NCBI GenBank assembly: GCA_946546925.1
Contig: CAMNOS010000007.1
Location: 1 to 42,198, forward strand
DNA from: an uncultured Butyrivibrio sp.
Lineage (GTDB): Bacteria; Bacillota; Clostridia; Lachnospirales; Lachnospiraceae
DNA length: 42,198 nucleotides
Direction: 5' to 3'
Below the pieces are notes generated by a model. The model had not been told where the DNA came from, searched no databases, and saw nothing but the letters and a program-made list of their open reading frames with translations. The first letter of the stretch is position 1. Every line of letters begins with the position of its first letter. Positions 1-8,298 of this stretch are shown piece by piece. Made by a program: the position numbers and the translations under genes.

Positions 1-1238
1 GGATCCATCTGAATATGGACTACCCCTTCAACTTAAAGGGTATCCTGTACTTCCCCAAGATCAACATGGAGTTCGAGTCTATTGAAGGCACGATCAAGCT
101 CTACAACAACCAGGTATTCATCGCCGACAATATCAAGGAAGTAATCCCGGAATATCTGATGCTTCTTAAGGGCGTGATAGACTGTCCCGATCTTCCTCTT
201 AACGTATCAAGATCGGCACTTCAGAACGACGGTTTTGTAAAGAAGATATCAGAGTATATCAGCAAGAAGGTCGCAGAGAAGCTTGCAGGTCTCTGCAAGA
301 CGGACAAGGAGAACTACGACAAGTACTGGGATGACATCAGCCCATTCATCAAGTACGGGTGCCTCAGGGATGACAAGTTCTGCGAGAAGATGACTGATTA
401 TATCCTCTTTAAGAACCTTGACGGCAAATATCTCACAACCAGCGAGGCCCTTCAGATCAACAAGACTGCTGAAGAAGAAGCAGCCAAAGAGGAAGCTGTT
501 GATGAGAACGGCAACAAGGTAGAGGCAGAGGTAGTGGATGAGAACGGCAATTCTGTGAAAGATGACAAGAATGCTGACAAGCCTGCGGAGCCGGAGGCTT
601 CCAAGGATGAGGAGAAGGACAAAGAGCCACGCACCATCTACTATGTGACAGATGAGCAGCAGCAGAGCCAGTACATCAAGATGTTCAAGGCCCAGAAGAT
701 GGAAGCCTTCATTATGAACCACAACATCGATGTACCTTTCATGGAGCAGCTTGAGCGCAAGAACGAGGGCATCCACTTCCAGAGAGTAGACGCGGACCTT
801 ACAGACACCTTCAAGTCAAGGACCTCCAAGAAGGCAGCAGCTGAGCTTGAGGAAAAAGAGAAGGCTCTCGCCGAGAGAGTTAAGAAGGCTCTTAAGAATG
901 ACAAGCTCACTGTTAAGCTTGAGAAACTCAAGGATAAGAAGACTTCATCCATCCTTACAGTATCCGAGCAGTCACGCCGTATGGCTGAGATGATGAAGAT
1001 GTACGCCATGAATGGAATGAGCATGGGAGACTTCGGTAACGAGGGACAGACTCTTATACTCAATGCATCACATCCTCTTGTTGAGTATGTACTTTCACAC
1101 GACGACGATGACAACACCAGGATGATATTTGAGCAGCTCTACGACCTTGCAAGAATACAGAATGCTCCGCTGGAGGGAGAGGCCATGGGCAAATTCATTG
1201 CAAGGAGCAATGAGATAATGATGGTTCTTGCCAAGTAA
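1..1238 (+). CDS. htpG: Chaperone HtpG (Hsp90 family), 5'-truncated by the window edge
   Basis: ATP-dependent Hsp90 chaperone of the cytosol. The reading frame is open to the left edge (codons start at base 3) and reads IHLNMDYPFNLKGILYFPK, the Hsp90 middle-domain signature. The ATG at 15 is therefore internal and the N-terminal ATPase domain lies outside the window. About 411 residues are visible: middle domain (NVSRSALQND, ISPFIKYGC), then the C-terminal dimerization domain ending in FIARSNEIMMVLAK. An insert of roughly 60 residues, rich in Glu, Lys and Asp, sits between TTSEALQIN and TIYYVTDEQQQ and contains two similar VDENGN units. The bulk of the family has only a few residues there. 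The assignment is secure; the role of the insert is unknown. Confidence 0.96.
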   Translation, partial: IHLNMDYPFNLKGILYFPKINMEFESIEGTIKLYNNQVFIADNIKEVIPEYLMLLKGVIDCPDLPLNVSRSALQNDGFVKKISEYISKKVAEKLAGLCKTDKENYDKYWDDISPFIKYGCLRDDKFCEKMTDYILFKNLDGKYLTTSEALQINKTAEEEAAKEEAVDENGNKVEAEVVDENGNSVKDDKNADKPAEPEASKDEEKDKEPRTIYYVTDEQQQSQYIKMFKAQKMEAFIMNHNIDVPFMEQLERKNEGIHFQRVDADLTDTFKSRTSKKAAAELEEKEKALAERVKKALKNDKLTVKLEKLKDKKTSSILTVSEQSRRMAEMMKMYAMNGMSMGDFGNEGQTLILNASHPLVEYVLSHDDDDNTRMIFEQLYDLARIQNAPLEGEAMGKFIARSNEIMMVLAK

Positions 1239-1330
1239 TTTCTCTTGAATTTTTCTTTATGCTGTTTTATATTTTTTAGAAAGATTATTTTCAGCAGATT
1301 AAAGTGCTAAAATCGAGAGGAGTCACGACA

Positions 1331-2644
1331 ATGCCAAAGGGTGAGACAACAAGCAGGAAGTATACAGAGATGAGCCGTCAGGAGCTTGAACAGGAGATGG
1401 TCAAGCTCAAGGCTGAATATAAGAAGTATCAGGAGATGGAGCTTTCCCTCAACATGGCAAGAGGCAAGCCCTGCAGGGAACAGCTTGATCTCTCCATGGG
1501 AATGATGGATGCCCTCAATTCTGAGGCTGATCTTTCATGTGAGGACGGAACCGACTGCCGTAACTACGGAGTCCTTGACGGAATCCATGAGGCCAAGGTG
1601 CTTATCGGTGCCATGATGGAGAACAAGCCTGAGAACATCATTATCTATGGCAATTCATCTCTCAATGTTATGTATGACACCGTATCAAGGGCTTACACCC
1701 ACGGCATCATGGGCAACACACCCTGGTGCAAGCTTGATAAGGTCAGATTCCTCTGCCCGGTACCCGGATATGACAGGCACTTTGCAATCACAGAGTACTT
1801 TGGCATCGAGATGATACCTGTGGAGATGACACCCACAGGACCCGACATGGATCAGGTCGAGAAGCTTGTGGCTGACGATGAGTCAATAAAGGGAATCTGG
1901 TGTGTTCCCAAGTACTCCAACCCTCAGGGCTACTCATATTCAGATGAGACTGTAAGACGCTTTGCCCGTCTTCGTCCTGCGGCAAGAGACTTCAGAATTT
2001 TCTGGGACAACGCATACGGCGTTCATCACCTCTACGAGGGACAGCAGGATTACCTCATTGAGATTCTCGAGGAGTGCAAGAAGGCCGGAAGCCCGGACCT
2101 TGTTTACAAATTCTCATCCACTTCCAAGATAACCTTCCCGGGAAGCGGAATTGCAGCAATTGCCACATCTCTCAATAACCTCGAGGAGATCAAGGCACAG
2201 CTCACATATCAGACGATTGGTCACGACAAGGTCAATCAGCTGCGTCACGTCCGCTTCTTTGGCGACATCAAGGGCATCAAGGAGCACATGAAGAAACACG
2301 CAGCCATCATCAGACCCAAGTTTGAGGCTGTTGAAGAGATTCTGAAGAGAGACCTCGAACCCTGCGGAATCGGAACCTGGACCTGCCCCAAGGGCGGCTA
2401 TTTCATAAGCTTTGACGCTCCCGACGGATGTGCCAAGGCAATAGTTGACAGGGCCAAGAAGGCCGGAGTTACAATGACCAAGGCCGGTGCAACCTACCCC
2501 TACGGCAAGGATCCTCATGACAGCAATATTCGAATTGCGCCCACATTCCCGTCTCTCAATGACTTGAGGCTTGCGATGGACATCTTTACTGTATGTGTGA
2601 GGCTCACCGCTATAGAGAAGCTGCTGAAAGAAGACGGACAATAA
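1331..2644 (+). CDS. PLP-dependent class I aminotransferase (aspartate aminotransferase-like)
   Basis: Fold-type I, pyridoxal-phosphate aminotransferase of about 437 residues, presumably cytosolic. The start is taken at ATG 1331 because a GAGAGGAG Shine-Dalgarno ends about nine bases upstream. An in-frame GTG at 1304 would place that site inside the gene. The N-terminus (ELEQEMVKLKAEYKKYQ, then LNMARGKPCREQLDLS) resembles the single-domain actinobacterial/clostridial aspartate aminotransferase subgroup (Pfam Asp_aminotransf type) rather than classical AspC. Visible motifs are IYGNSSLNVM, VPKYSNPQGYSYS, FWDNAYGVHHL and FSSTSKITFPGSG, whose Lys should form the Schiff base. Substrate is not provable from sequence; Asp/2-oxoglutarate is the best guess. 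A hairpin terminator follows immediately, so the gene is probably monocistronic. Confidence 0.9.
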   Translation: MPKGETTSRKYTEMSRQELEQEMVKLKAEYKKYQEMELSLNMARGKPCREQLDLSMGMMDALNSEADLSCEDGTDCRNYGVLDGIHEAKVLIGAMMENKPENIIIYGNSSLNVMYDTVSRAYTHGIMGNTPWCKLDKVRFLCPVPGYDRHFAITEYFGIEMIPVEMTPTGPDMDQVEKLVADDESIKGIWCVPKYSNPQGYSYSDETVRRFARLRPAARDFRIFWDNAYGVHHLYEGQQDYLIEILEECKKAGSPDLVYKFSSTSKITFPGSGIAAIATSLNNLEEIKAQLTYQTIGHDKVNQLRHVRFFGDIKGIKEHMKKHAAIIRPKFEAVEEILKRDLEPCGIGTWTCPKGGYFISFDAPDGCAKAIVDRAKKAGVTMTKAGATYPYGKDPHDSNIRIAPTFPSLNDLRLAMDIFTVCVRLTAIEKLLKEDGQ

Positions 2645-2657
2645 TCAGATAAGTGTT

Positions 2658-2694
2658 GAGGAAGCTAAGGCTTATGCTTTGCTTCCTCTCTTTT
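2658..2694 (+). terminator. Rho-independent terminator after the aminotransferase gene
   Basis: The arms GAGGAAGC (2658-2665) and GCTTCCTC (2681-2688) pair perfectly over 8 bp around a 15-base loop. They are followed by a T-rich run (TCTTTT). The hairpin lies 13 bases past the stop codon. Confidence 0.8.
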
Positions 2695-2719
2695 AAATTT
2701 AGGAAAGTGCGGTAATAAG

Positions 2720-3214
2720 ATGCTTATGCAGGAAAAAGTAGCATTAAAGTACAGACACATAACTCAGACGCTGATAGAAAAAAAGCTCCAGATCACTACA
2801 ATGGAGAGCTGCACCGCGGGACTTATCGCATCTCTTCTGACTGACACAGAGGGATCATCGGCGGTGGTGAAGGGGGCTTTTGTCACATATTCCAATGAGG
2901 CCAAGGTGCTTCATGGGGTGCCCGGGCAGACCATAGAACGCTTCGGGGTCTATTCAAGAGAGACTGCACTTGCAATGGCCACAGCTGCCAAAAAGGCTTA
3001 TTCTGCAGACTTTGCAGTGGGTGTTACCGGGACAATGGGTAATAAAGACCCTGAAAATGAGGACTCAGTCCCCGGTGAAGTATATTTTGCAATTGATACG
3101 CCGGGGGGATGTTTTGCTTACCATATGACCGTCCCTCACATGGAGAGCAGGTACGAATACAAGCTTTTCGTCGCGGACCGCATAGCAGATGAACTTGCAC
3201 AGCTCTTACATTAA
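2720..3214 (+). CDS. CinA C-terminal domain protein (nicotinamide-nucleotide amidase, PncC-like)
   Basis: Stand-alone CinA_C domain protein of 164 residues. The family deamidates nicotinamide mononucleotide to nicotinate mononucleotide in pyridine nucleotide recycling. Visible are MESCTAG at residues 28-34 (family consensus ESCTGG, with the nucleophilic Ser), KGAFVTYSNEAK, and FAVGVTGTMG. The protein lacks the N-terminal MoCF-like domain found in full CinA, like the short PncC forms. The second Gly of the usual ESCTGG is Ala here. The start is ATG 2720, with AGGAAA at 2701 a little far away; ATG 2726 is an in-frame alternative two codons later. It sits alone between two terminators. Confidence 0.88.
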   Translation: MLMQEKVALKYRHITQTLIEKKLQITTMESCTAGLIASLLTDTEGSSAVVKGAFVTYSNEAKVLHGVPGQTIERFGVYSRETALAMATAAKKAYSADFAVGVTGTMGNKDPENEDSVPGEVYFAIDTPGGCFAYHMTVPHMESRYEYKLFVADRIADELAQLLH

Positions 3215-3233
3215 AAAGCAATTAGCGCTTTTT
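3213..3233 (+). terminator. Short hairpin terminator overlapping the cinA-like stop codon
   Basis: AAAAAGC (3213-3219) pairs with GCTTTTT (3227-3233) around a 7-base loop. The 3' arm itself supplies the T run. The stem is short, so efficiency is uncertain. Confidence 0.6.
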
Positions 3234-3257
3234 GTGACGGGGATTATATGCTATACT
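3229..3257 (+). promoter_or_regulatory. Probable extended -10 promoter of the deacetylase/bactofilin/pyrH cluster
   Basis: TGCTATACT at 3249-3257 is an extended -10 element (TGn plus TATACT). The position 17 bases upstream (3229-3234) is TTTTTG, a poor -35, as is usual for extended -10 promoters. It lies just after the preceding terminator and 43 bases before the first gene. Confidence 0.55.
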
Positions 3258-3299
3258 ATACGTCGGTAAATAATTTTTGAAAGAGATATTGTATAAGTA

Positions 3300-4262
3300 A
3301 TGGAATCGGATAAAAAGAAAGAAAAAGTTACGTACAGCAAACGTATCCGATATCTGCGAAGACTAATACTTACAACCGTGGCAGCAGCCTGCCTGATCCC
3401 TACATGTATATGTGTTATACTTGCGGTCAGATATGACAGGCTCAATGTCAGATATGAACAGGCCAAGGCGAATCTGGACTGGTACAGAGAGCGCTACGGC
3501 AGTGAGACGGATATTCTTGCGTCGGGAGATGAGACTTTACCCGATGATTCAGACGCAGTGCCTCCCGCAGCTGAAGAGATGGATATAGACTATGCTACGG
3601 TTGATGTTAGCGGAGCTCAGAATCCTGAGGATATAGAGGGCACGAGATATGTCTATCTGACATTTGATGACGGACCAAGTACCTATACGGATGAGATACT
3701 GGATATTCTGGCACAGTACGATGTGAAGGCCACATTTTTTGTGTGTGGCAAGGCAAGCAATAAATACACTGACGCCTATAAGAGAATTGTGGAAGAGGGG
3801 CATACACTTGGGATGCACTCATACAGCCACAAGTACAGCGATATATATTCATCACTGGACTCCTTTAAGGCAGATCTTGACAAGCTCAGGATCTTCCTCT
3901 ATGAGACTACGGGAGTCTGGTCCAGGTATTACAGGTTTCCCGGAGGAAGCTCCAACACAGTCACCAAGGTGGACATAAGTGAACTGATTAACTGCCTTGA
4001 TGAGTCAGAGGTTACATACTTTGACTGGAATGTGTCCGCAGGAGACGACAAGAGCGGAGCCAACAAGGACAGGATTTACAATAATATTGTGAACAATGTT
4101 CCGAGGTTCAAGCACTGCATCATTCTGATGCATGATGCTGCAGACAAGAAGAGCACGGTAGATGCGTTGCCTGAGATCATTGAAGCAATCCAGGCTATGG
4201 ATGACACAGTGATAGTTCCGATAACTGATGACACGTTACCGGTTCAACATATCAGCAATTAA
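3300..4262 (+). CDS. Membrane-anchored polysaccharide deacetylase (CE4, NodB homology domain)
   Basis: Predicted metal-dependent de-N-acetylase of 320 residues acting on the cell surface, probably on peptidoglycan or another GlcNAc polymer. A basic N-terminus (residues 1-21) precedes one transmembrane anchor (about 22-43). A linker of about 70 residues then leads to the NodB domain (about 115-300). All five CE4 motifs are visible: TFDDGPS (121-127, Asp124 metal ligand), HSYSH (173-177), RFPGGS (212-217), DWN (242-244) and LMHD (276-279). The catalytic set looks intact. The Shine-Dalgarno (AAGAGAT) is weak. The bactofilin gene follows after 23 bases, so the two are probably co-transcribed and may work together in wall remodelling (inference). 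Confidence 0.92.
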   Translation: MESDKKKEKVTYSKRIRYLRRLILTTVAAACLIPTCICVILAVRYDRLNVRYEQAKANLDWYRERYGSETDILASGDETLPDDSDAVPPAAEEMDIDYATVDVSGAQNPEDIEGTRYVYLTFDDGPSTYTDEILDILAQYDVKATFFVCGKASNKYTDAYKRIVEEGHTLGMHSYSHKYSDIYSSLDSFKADLDKLRIFLYETTGVWSRYYRFPGGSSNTVTKVDISELINCLDESEVTYFDWNVSAGDDKSGANKDRIYNNIVNNVPRFKHCIILMHDAADKKSTVDALPEIIEAIQAMDDTVIVPITDDTLPVQHISN

Positions 4263-4285
4263 TAGATTAAACGGAGGATATCAAG

Positions 4286-5242
4286 ATGGGTTTTTTTTCC
4301 GAGCTGAAAAGCGATCTCTCCCAGGCTGTTAACACTCTTATGCCTGAGGGTAAGCTGGAGCCAGAAGGGGCCGATGACGACAAGGTAAGAGAAGAGAATA
4401 AGGGACCGGTGGATCTGGGCAGTATGCTTGAGCGCCTGGACGACATAAGACTTGATGAGGAAGAGACAGAGTCCCAGGCAGAGCCTGAGGAAACAGAAGT
4501 TTATGACGAGGCAGAGGAAAATGCTGCAGCTTCCGCTAAGGAGAGCTCTTTTGCATATAACGATGAACTGATCGCAGAAGCTGTTAACCAAAAGGAAGAG
4601 GACTTAGAGCAGATGATCGAAGAGCAGACCAAGGAGGAGATCTTCGATGATGAGCCCAAGAATGCCATAGAGGCAATAAGTGCAGCCAACATTGATAATT
4701 ATGTTGCAAAGACCAATGAGGAAACTGAAAAGATAACTAAAAACGGGGGATTAGGAACAATGGATTTCGAGAATCAGACACCAACAGATGAACAGGCTGT
4801 TATTACCGAGGGAATGGTAGTAAAGGGCGACATCGCAACAACAGGTTCACTGGACCTTATCGGCAAGATCACAGGTAACATCAAATGTCTTGGCAAGCTC
4901 AGTGTGACCGGAGAGATTAACGGAGACTCCGATGCAGCAGAGGTTTATGCAGAGTCAGCCAGGATCACAGGTGAGATCAAGAGCAAAGGCAGCGTCAAGG
5001 TCGGACAGAGCACGGTTATTATCGGCAATATCTTTGGATCAAGCGCAGTTATTGCAGGTGCTGTTAAGGGCGATATCGACGTTCACGGACCGGTTGTTCT
5101 TGATACGACAGCTATAGTAATGGGCAACATCAAGTCCCAGTCAGTTCAGATCAACAACGGTGCTGTTATCGAGGGTATGTGTTCACAGTCTTATGCTGAT
5201 GTCAACCCTTCAGAGTTCTTTGATGGCATCAAGAATAAATAA
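4286..5242 (+). CDS. Bactofilin-type polymer-forming cytoskeletal protein with long acidic N-terminus
   Basis: 318 residues, preceded by a good CGGAGG site. The C-terminal part (about 172-305) is a bactofilin (DUF583) beta-helix: regular repeats such as VVKGDIATTGSLDLIGKITG, KLSVTGEINGDS, ARITGEIKSKG and VMGNIKSQSVQI. Bactofilins self-assemble without nucleotide into filaments that scaffold wall enzymes. The N-terminal 170 residues are unusual: MGFFSELKSDLSQAVNTLM looks like an amphipathic helix, and a long, highly acidic, probably disordered segment follows. Typical bactofilins have short tails. The helix may be a membrane-targeting or partner-binding tail (inference). It sits between the CE4 deacetylase and pyrH (15-base gap), in the place where rpsB-tsf are usually found. 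Confidence 0.88.
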   Translation: MGFFSELKSDLSQAVNTLMPEGKLEPEGADDDKVREENKGPVDLGSMLERLDDIRLDEEETESQAEPEETEVYDEAEENAAASAKESSFAYNDELIAEAVNQKEEDLEQMIEEQTKEEIFDDEPKNAIEAISAANIDNYVAKTNEETEKITKNGGLGTMDFENQTPTDEQAVITEGMVVKGDIATTGSLDLIGKITGNIKCLGKLSVTGEINGDSDAAEVYAESARITGEIKSKGSVKVGQSTVIIGNIFGSSAVIAGAVKGDIDVHGPVVLDTTAIVMGNIKSQSVQINNGAVIEGMCSQSYADVNPSEFFDGIKNK

Positions 5243-5257
5243 TTAAATGGAGACGAT

Positions 5258-5953
5258 ATGAGAATCTTATTAAAACTCAGCGGAGAAGCACTCGCAGGAG
5301 ACAAGAAGACCGGTTTTGACGAGGAGACTGTGCGCAGGGTTGCGCTTCAGGTCAAGACCCTTGTCGATGACGGAGTTCAGGTTGGAATCGTGATCGGAGG
5401 CGGCAACTTCTGGAGAGGCAGGAGCAGTGAGGCTATAGACAGAGTCAAGGCAGATCAGATCGGTATGCTGGCGACCATCATGAACTGCATTTACGTATCT
5501 GAGATATTCAGGAGCGTAGGCATGATGACCAATATACTTACGCCATTTGAGTGCGGTTCATTTACCAAGCTCTTTTCCAAGGACAGGGCATCCAAGTATT
5601 TTGAGAAGGGCATGGTCGTATTCTTTGCAGGAGGAACGGGACACCCTTACTTCTCAACGGATACGGGAGTTGTTCTTCGCGCAATAGAAGTTGAGGCCGA
5701 TTATATACTTCTGGCCAAGGCAATTGACGGGGTTTATGACAGCGATCCTGCCAGGAATCCTGATGCAAAGCGCTATGACACCATATCTATTGATGATGTC
5801 ATTGCCCAGAATCTCCAGGTTGTGGATATGACAGCATCAATTCTGGCAAGGGACAACCGTGTGCCTATGAGGGTATTTGCCCTTCAGGAAGAGAACAGCA
5901 TTGTGAATGCAGCAGAAGGTAATTTTAACGGCACTACAGTGACCGTAGATTAA
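5258..5953 (+). CDS. pyrH: Uridylate kinase (UMP kinase)
   Basis: Phosphorylates UMP to UDP in pyrimidine nucleotide synthesis; a cytosolic, normally hexameric enzyme of the amino-acid-kinase fold, unlike eukaryotic UMP/CMP kinases. At 231 residues it is near the usual length (about 235-240). Motifs: LLKLSGEALAG at the N-terminus, VIGGGNFWRG, FFAGGTGHPYFSTDT, YDSDPARNPDA, and VVDMTASILARDN. GGAG at 5248 serves the ATG. It is followed by frr, as in most bacteria. Confidence 0.97.
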   Translation: MRILLKLSGEALAGDKKTGFDEETVRRVALQVKTLVDDGVQVGIVIGGGNFWRGRSSEAIDRVKADQIGMLATIMNCIYVSEIFRSVGMMTNILTPFECGSFTKLFSKDRASKYFEKGMVVFFAGGTGHPYFSTDTGVVLRAIEVEADYILLAKAIDGVYDSDPARNPDAKRYDTISIDDVIAQNLQVVDMTASILARDNRVPMRVFALQEENSIVNAAEGNFNGTTVTVD

Positions 5954-6008
5954 TTGATAGTGTCAGACAGAACTTGAAACTATATACAGTATTAAGGAGG
6001 ATGAGTGT

Positions 6009-6560
6009 ATGAACGAAAGACTGAAGAGCTTTAACGACAAAATGCAGAAATCCTATGATTTTCTCAAGGACGATCTGGCATCGATCCGCGCAGGAAGAGC
6101 CAATCCCCATGTTCTTGACAAGATAAAGGTTGATTATTACGGGACACCCACGCCCATTCAGCAGGTGGGCAATGTATCAATTCCTGAGGCCAGGATCATT
6201 CAGATCGCACCCTGGGACAAGACCCTTATCAAGGATATTGAGAAAGCCCTCATGGCTTCAGATCTGGGTATCACACCGAGCAATGACGGCACTGTTATAA
6301 GACTGGTATTCCCGGAACTTACCGAGGAGCGCAGAAAACAGCTCTCCAAGGAGATCCGCAAGAAGGGTGAGGACTGCAAGGTCGCTGTCAGAAACATCAG
6401 ACGTGACGGCAATGATGCTTTCAAGAAGCTTAAAGGAACTGAAGTTTCGGAGGATGAGATCGAGGATCTCAACGAAGAGCTTCAGAAGATTACTGACAAG
6501 TTTGTAAAAGATATCGATGCTGCTGTGGAAGAGAAGACCAAAGAGGTCATGACTGTATAA
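6009..6560 (+). CDS. frr: Ribosome recycling factor
   Basis: Splits post-termination ribosomes together with EF-G. It has 183 residues, close to the canonical 185. Typical features: LASIRAGRANPHVLDKIKVDYYGTPTPI, IAPWDKTLIKDIEKAL, DLGITPSNDG, LTEERRKQL, and a helical C-terminus ending in KTKEVMTV. A strong AAGGAGG lies at 5995-6001. The 55-base gap from pyrH suggests co-transcription. Confidence 0.98.
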   Translation: MNERLKSFNDKMQKSYDFLKDDLASIRAGRANPHVLDKIKVDYYGTPTPIQQVGNVSIPEARIIQIAPWDKTLIKDIEKALMASDLGITPSNDGTVIRLVFPELTEERRKQLSKEIRKKGEDCKVAVRNIRRDGNDAFKKLKGTEVSEDEIEDLNEELQKITDKFVKDIDAAVEEKTKEVMTV

Positions 6561-6613
6561 TCCTTCCGGATTACTGCAGTCGCTGTTTCACAGACCGGAA
6601 TTATGGTGGAATT

Positions 6614-7339
6614 ATGGAAGAAAATCTGAATATACCTGCACATGTAGCGATCATTCTCGATGGCAACGGAAGATGGGCCAGACAGAAGGGAATGCCCCGT
6701 AACTACGGACATATGCAGGGCGCTAAGGCTGTTGAAGATATCCTTGTTGATGCGAGGGATATAGGCATCAGGTATCTTACGGTATATGCGTTTTCAACAG
6801 AGAACTGGAATCGTCCTGAGGCAGAGGTTTCTGCCCTCATGACGATTTTGCGCAATTACCTCAAAACAAGTATTAAAAAGTCCATGAAGAATAATGTAAG
6901 ATGCCGTGTCATCGGTGAGAGATCCAGGCTCTCTGCTGATATTCAGGATGCCATAAGGCAGCTTGAAGAAGCTACCGCCGGCAATACGGGTCTTACGTTT
7001 ACTATTGCCATTAACTATGGAAGCCGCGATGAGATTAGGAGAAGTATGATCAGCATCGCTGATAAGGTTAAGAGCGGTGAGATAGCTCCTGAGGATATCA
7101 CAGAGGATATGATATCCGAGAACCTGGATACGAATTTCCTGCCTGATCCCGATCTTCTCATCAGGACCTGCAATGAGCAGAGAATCTCCAACTTCCTTTT
7201 GTGGCAGTGCGCTTATACGGAATTCTATTACACTCCGGTTGCGTGGCCTGATTTTAACAAGGAAGAGCTCATGAAGGCTGTAGAGTCCTATTCCGGAAGG
7301 AATCGCAAGTTTGGAGGACTTAAGACCGATCAGATTTGA
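6614..7339 (+). CDS. uppS: Undecaprenyl diphosphate synthase (cis-prenyltransferase)
   Basis: Condenses isopentenyl diphosphates onto farnesyl diphosphate to make the C55 lipid carrier for wall polymers. It has 241 residues. ILDGNGRWA (Asp16 catalytic) and PRNYGHMQGAKAV form the substrate site; YAFSTENWNRP and ISNFLLWQCAYTEFYYT are also typical. One deviation: the normally near-invariant RT(S/G)GE reads RTCNE, so the Gly before the Glu is Asn. Start ATG 6614 follows GTGGA, a weak Shine-Dalgarno. The upstream deacetylase and bactofilin and the downstream cdsA and dxr fit an envelope-synthesis cluster. Confidence 0.95.
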   Translation: MEENLNIPAHVAIILDGNGRWARQKGMPRNYGHMQGAKAVEDILVDARDIGIRYLTVYAFSTENWNRPEAEVSALMTILRNYLKTSIKKSMKNNVRCRVIGERSRLSADIQDAIRQLEEATAGNTGLTFTIAINYGSRDEIRRSMISIADKVKSGEIAPEDITEDMISENLDTNFLPDPDLLIRTCNEQRISNFLLWQCAYTEFYYTPVAWPDFNKEELMKAVESYSGRNRKFGGLKTDQI

Positions 7340-7364
7340 CTAAAAGAAAAGTAGGTATGTTGCA

Positions 7365-8189
7365 TTGAAAACTAGAGTGATCAGCGGAATTGTCATAGCC
7401 CTCGCGCTGGCGGCAGTTCTTATACCGGGAGGATATATCCTTGCCGCAGCTCTTTTACTGGTATCCCTTATTGGTTTCTTCGAACTTTCAAGAGCCATGG
7501 GAGTCCATGAAGAGGGTAAGAAGATAAGTCCTCTTGAAGTCTGCGGATATGTATCGATCTTTGTACATTACATACAGATGATCGTCATCCGGGATTACAG
7601 ATACTACATCTTTTCCCTGATGTTTGCTTTCTTTCTGATAATGGCGTGCTTTGTGCTGGCTTATCCGAGATTCACAAGTACACAGGCAGTTTTCTGTTTC
7701 TTCTGCTTTATCTATGCGCCCGTCAATATCTCTTTTGTCTACCTTCTCAGGATCAGGCATCTGGGAATTTACTTTGCATGGATACCGTTTATCGCATGGG
7801 TATGTGATACCTGTGCATACTTTGTGGGAAGAGCAATTGGCAAGCACAAACTGGTGCCGCAGCTCTCACCCAAGAAGACAATTGAGGGAGCAATAGGCGG
7901 GATTCTGGGTTCAGTCCTGGTGGGATTAGTCTTCGGATACGTGCTCTGCAGGAATGTCACACATGATACGGGAGTGATCCTGGTGCTGGTACTTATCACC
8001 TTTGCGGGGAGCATAATATCACAGCTTGGAGATCTTCTTGCATCGGGAATAAAGAGAGAGCACAAGATCAAGGATTATGGCAATGTGATCCCCGGGCACG
8101 GCGGAATCATGGACAGGTTCGACAGTGTGATATTTGTGACACCCTGCATCTATTTCCTGGCTGCAGTACTGGTGCCGCTCATGAACTGA
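7365..8189 (+). CDS. cdsA: Phosphatidate cytidylyltransferase (CDP-diglyceride synthase)
   Basis: Integral membrane enzyme that makes CDP-diacylglycerol from CTP and phosphatidate, the branch point of phospholipid synthesis. It has 274 residues with about seven or eight hydrophobic segments. The C-terminal family signature is clear: GIKREHKIKDYGNVIPGHGG followed by IMDRFDS. The start is a TTG at 7365, chosen because AGTAGGT lies at a proper distance and the protein then begins MKTRVISGIV like its relatives. No ATG is better placed. Confidence 0.94.
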   Translation: MKTRVISGIVIALALAAVLIPGGYILAAALLLVSLIGFFELSRAMGVHEEGKKISPLEVCGYVSIFVHYIQMIVIRDYRYYIFSLMFAFFLIMACFVLAYPRFTSTQAVFCFFCFIYAPVNISFVYLLRIRHLGIYFAWIPFIAWVCDTCAYFVGRAIGKHKLVPQLSPKKTIEGAIGGILGSVLVGLVFGYVLCRNVTHDTGVILVLVLITFAGSIISQLGDLLASGIKREHKIKDYGNVIPGHGGIMDRFDSVIFVTPCIYFLAAVLVPLMN

Positions 8190-8298
8190 ACAATTGCATT
8201 ATAAAACGCTCTGCTTTTAAGTCAGAGTCTATGGAATGGCTGATATAGGCGCTTACTTAGGGGCAGGGTTTTTATCTTTTAATAAAAGAGGTCTTTAT

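Noticed and set aside
1305-1313. TGCTAAAAT resembling an extended -10 before the aminotransferase gene
   Set aside because: A start about seven bases downstream would cut off the Shine-Dalgarno at 1314-1321.
6565-6601. Inverted repeat TTCCGG/CCGGAA between frr and uppS as a terminator
   Set aside because: The loop is 25 bases long, there is no T run, and the genes belong to a conserved operon.
8236-8298. Upstream in-frame ATG extending dxr by 21 residues
   Set aside because: The family begins a few residues before LLGSTGSIG, and AAAAGAGGT correctly serves ATG 8299.
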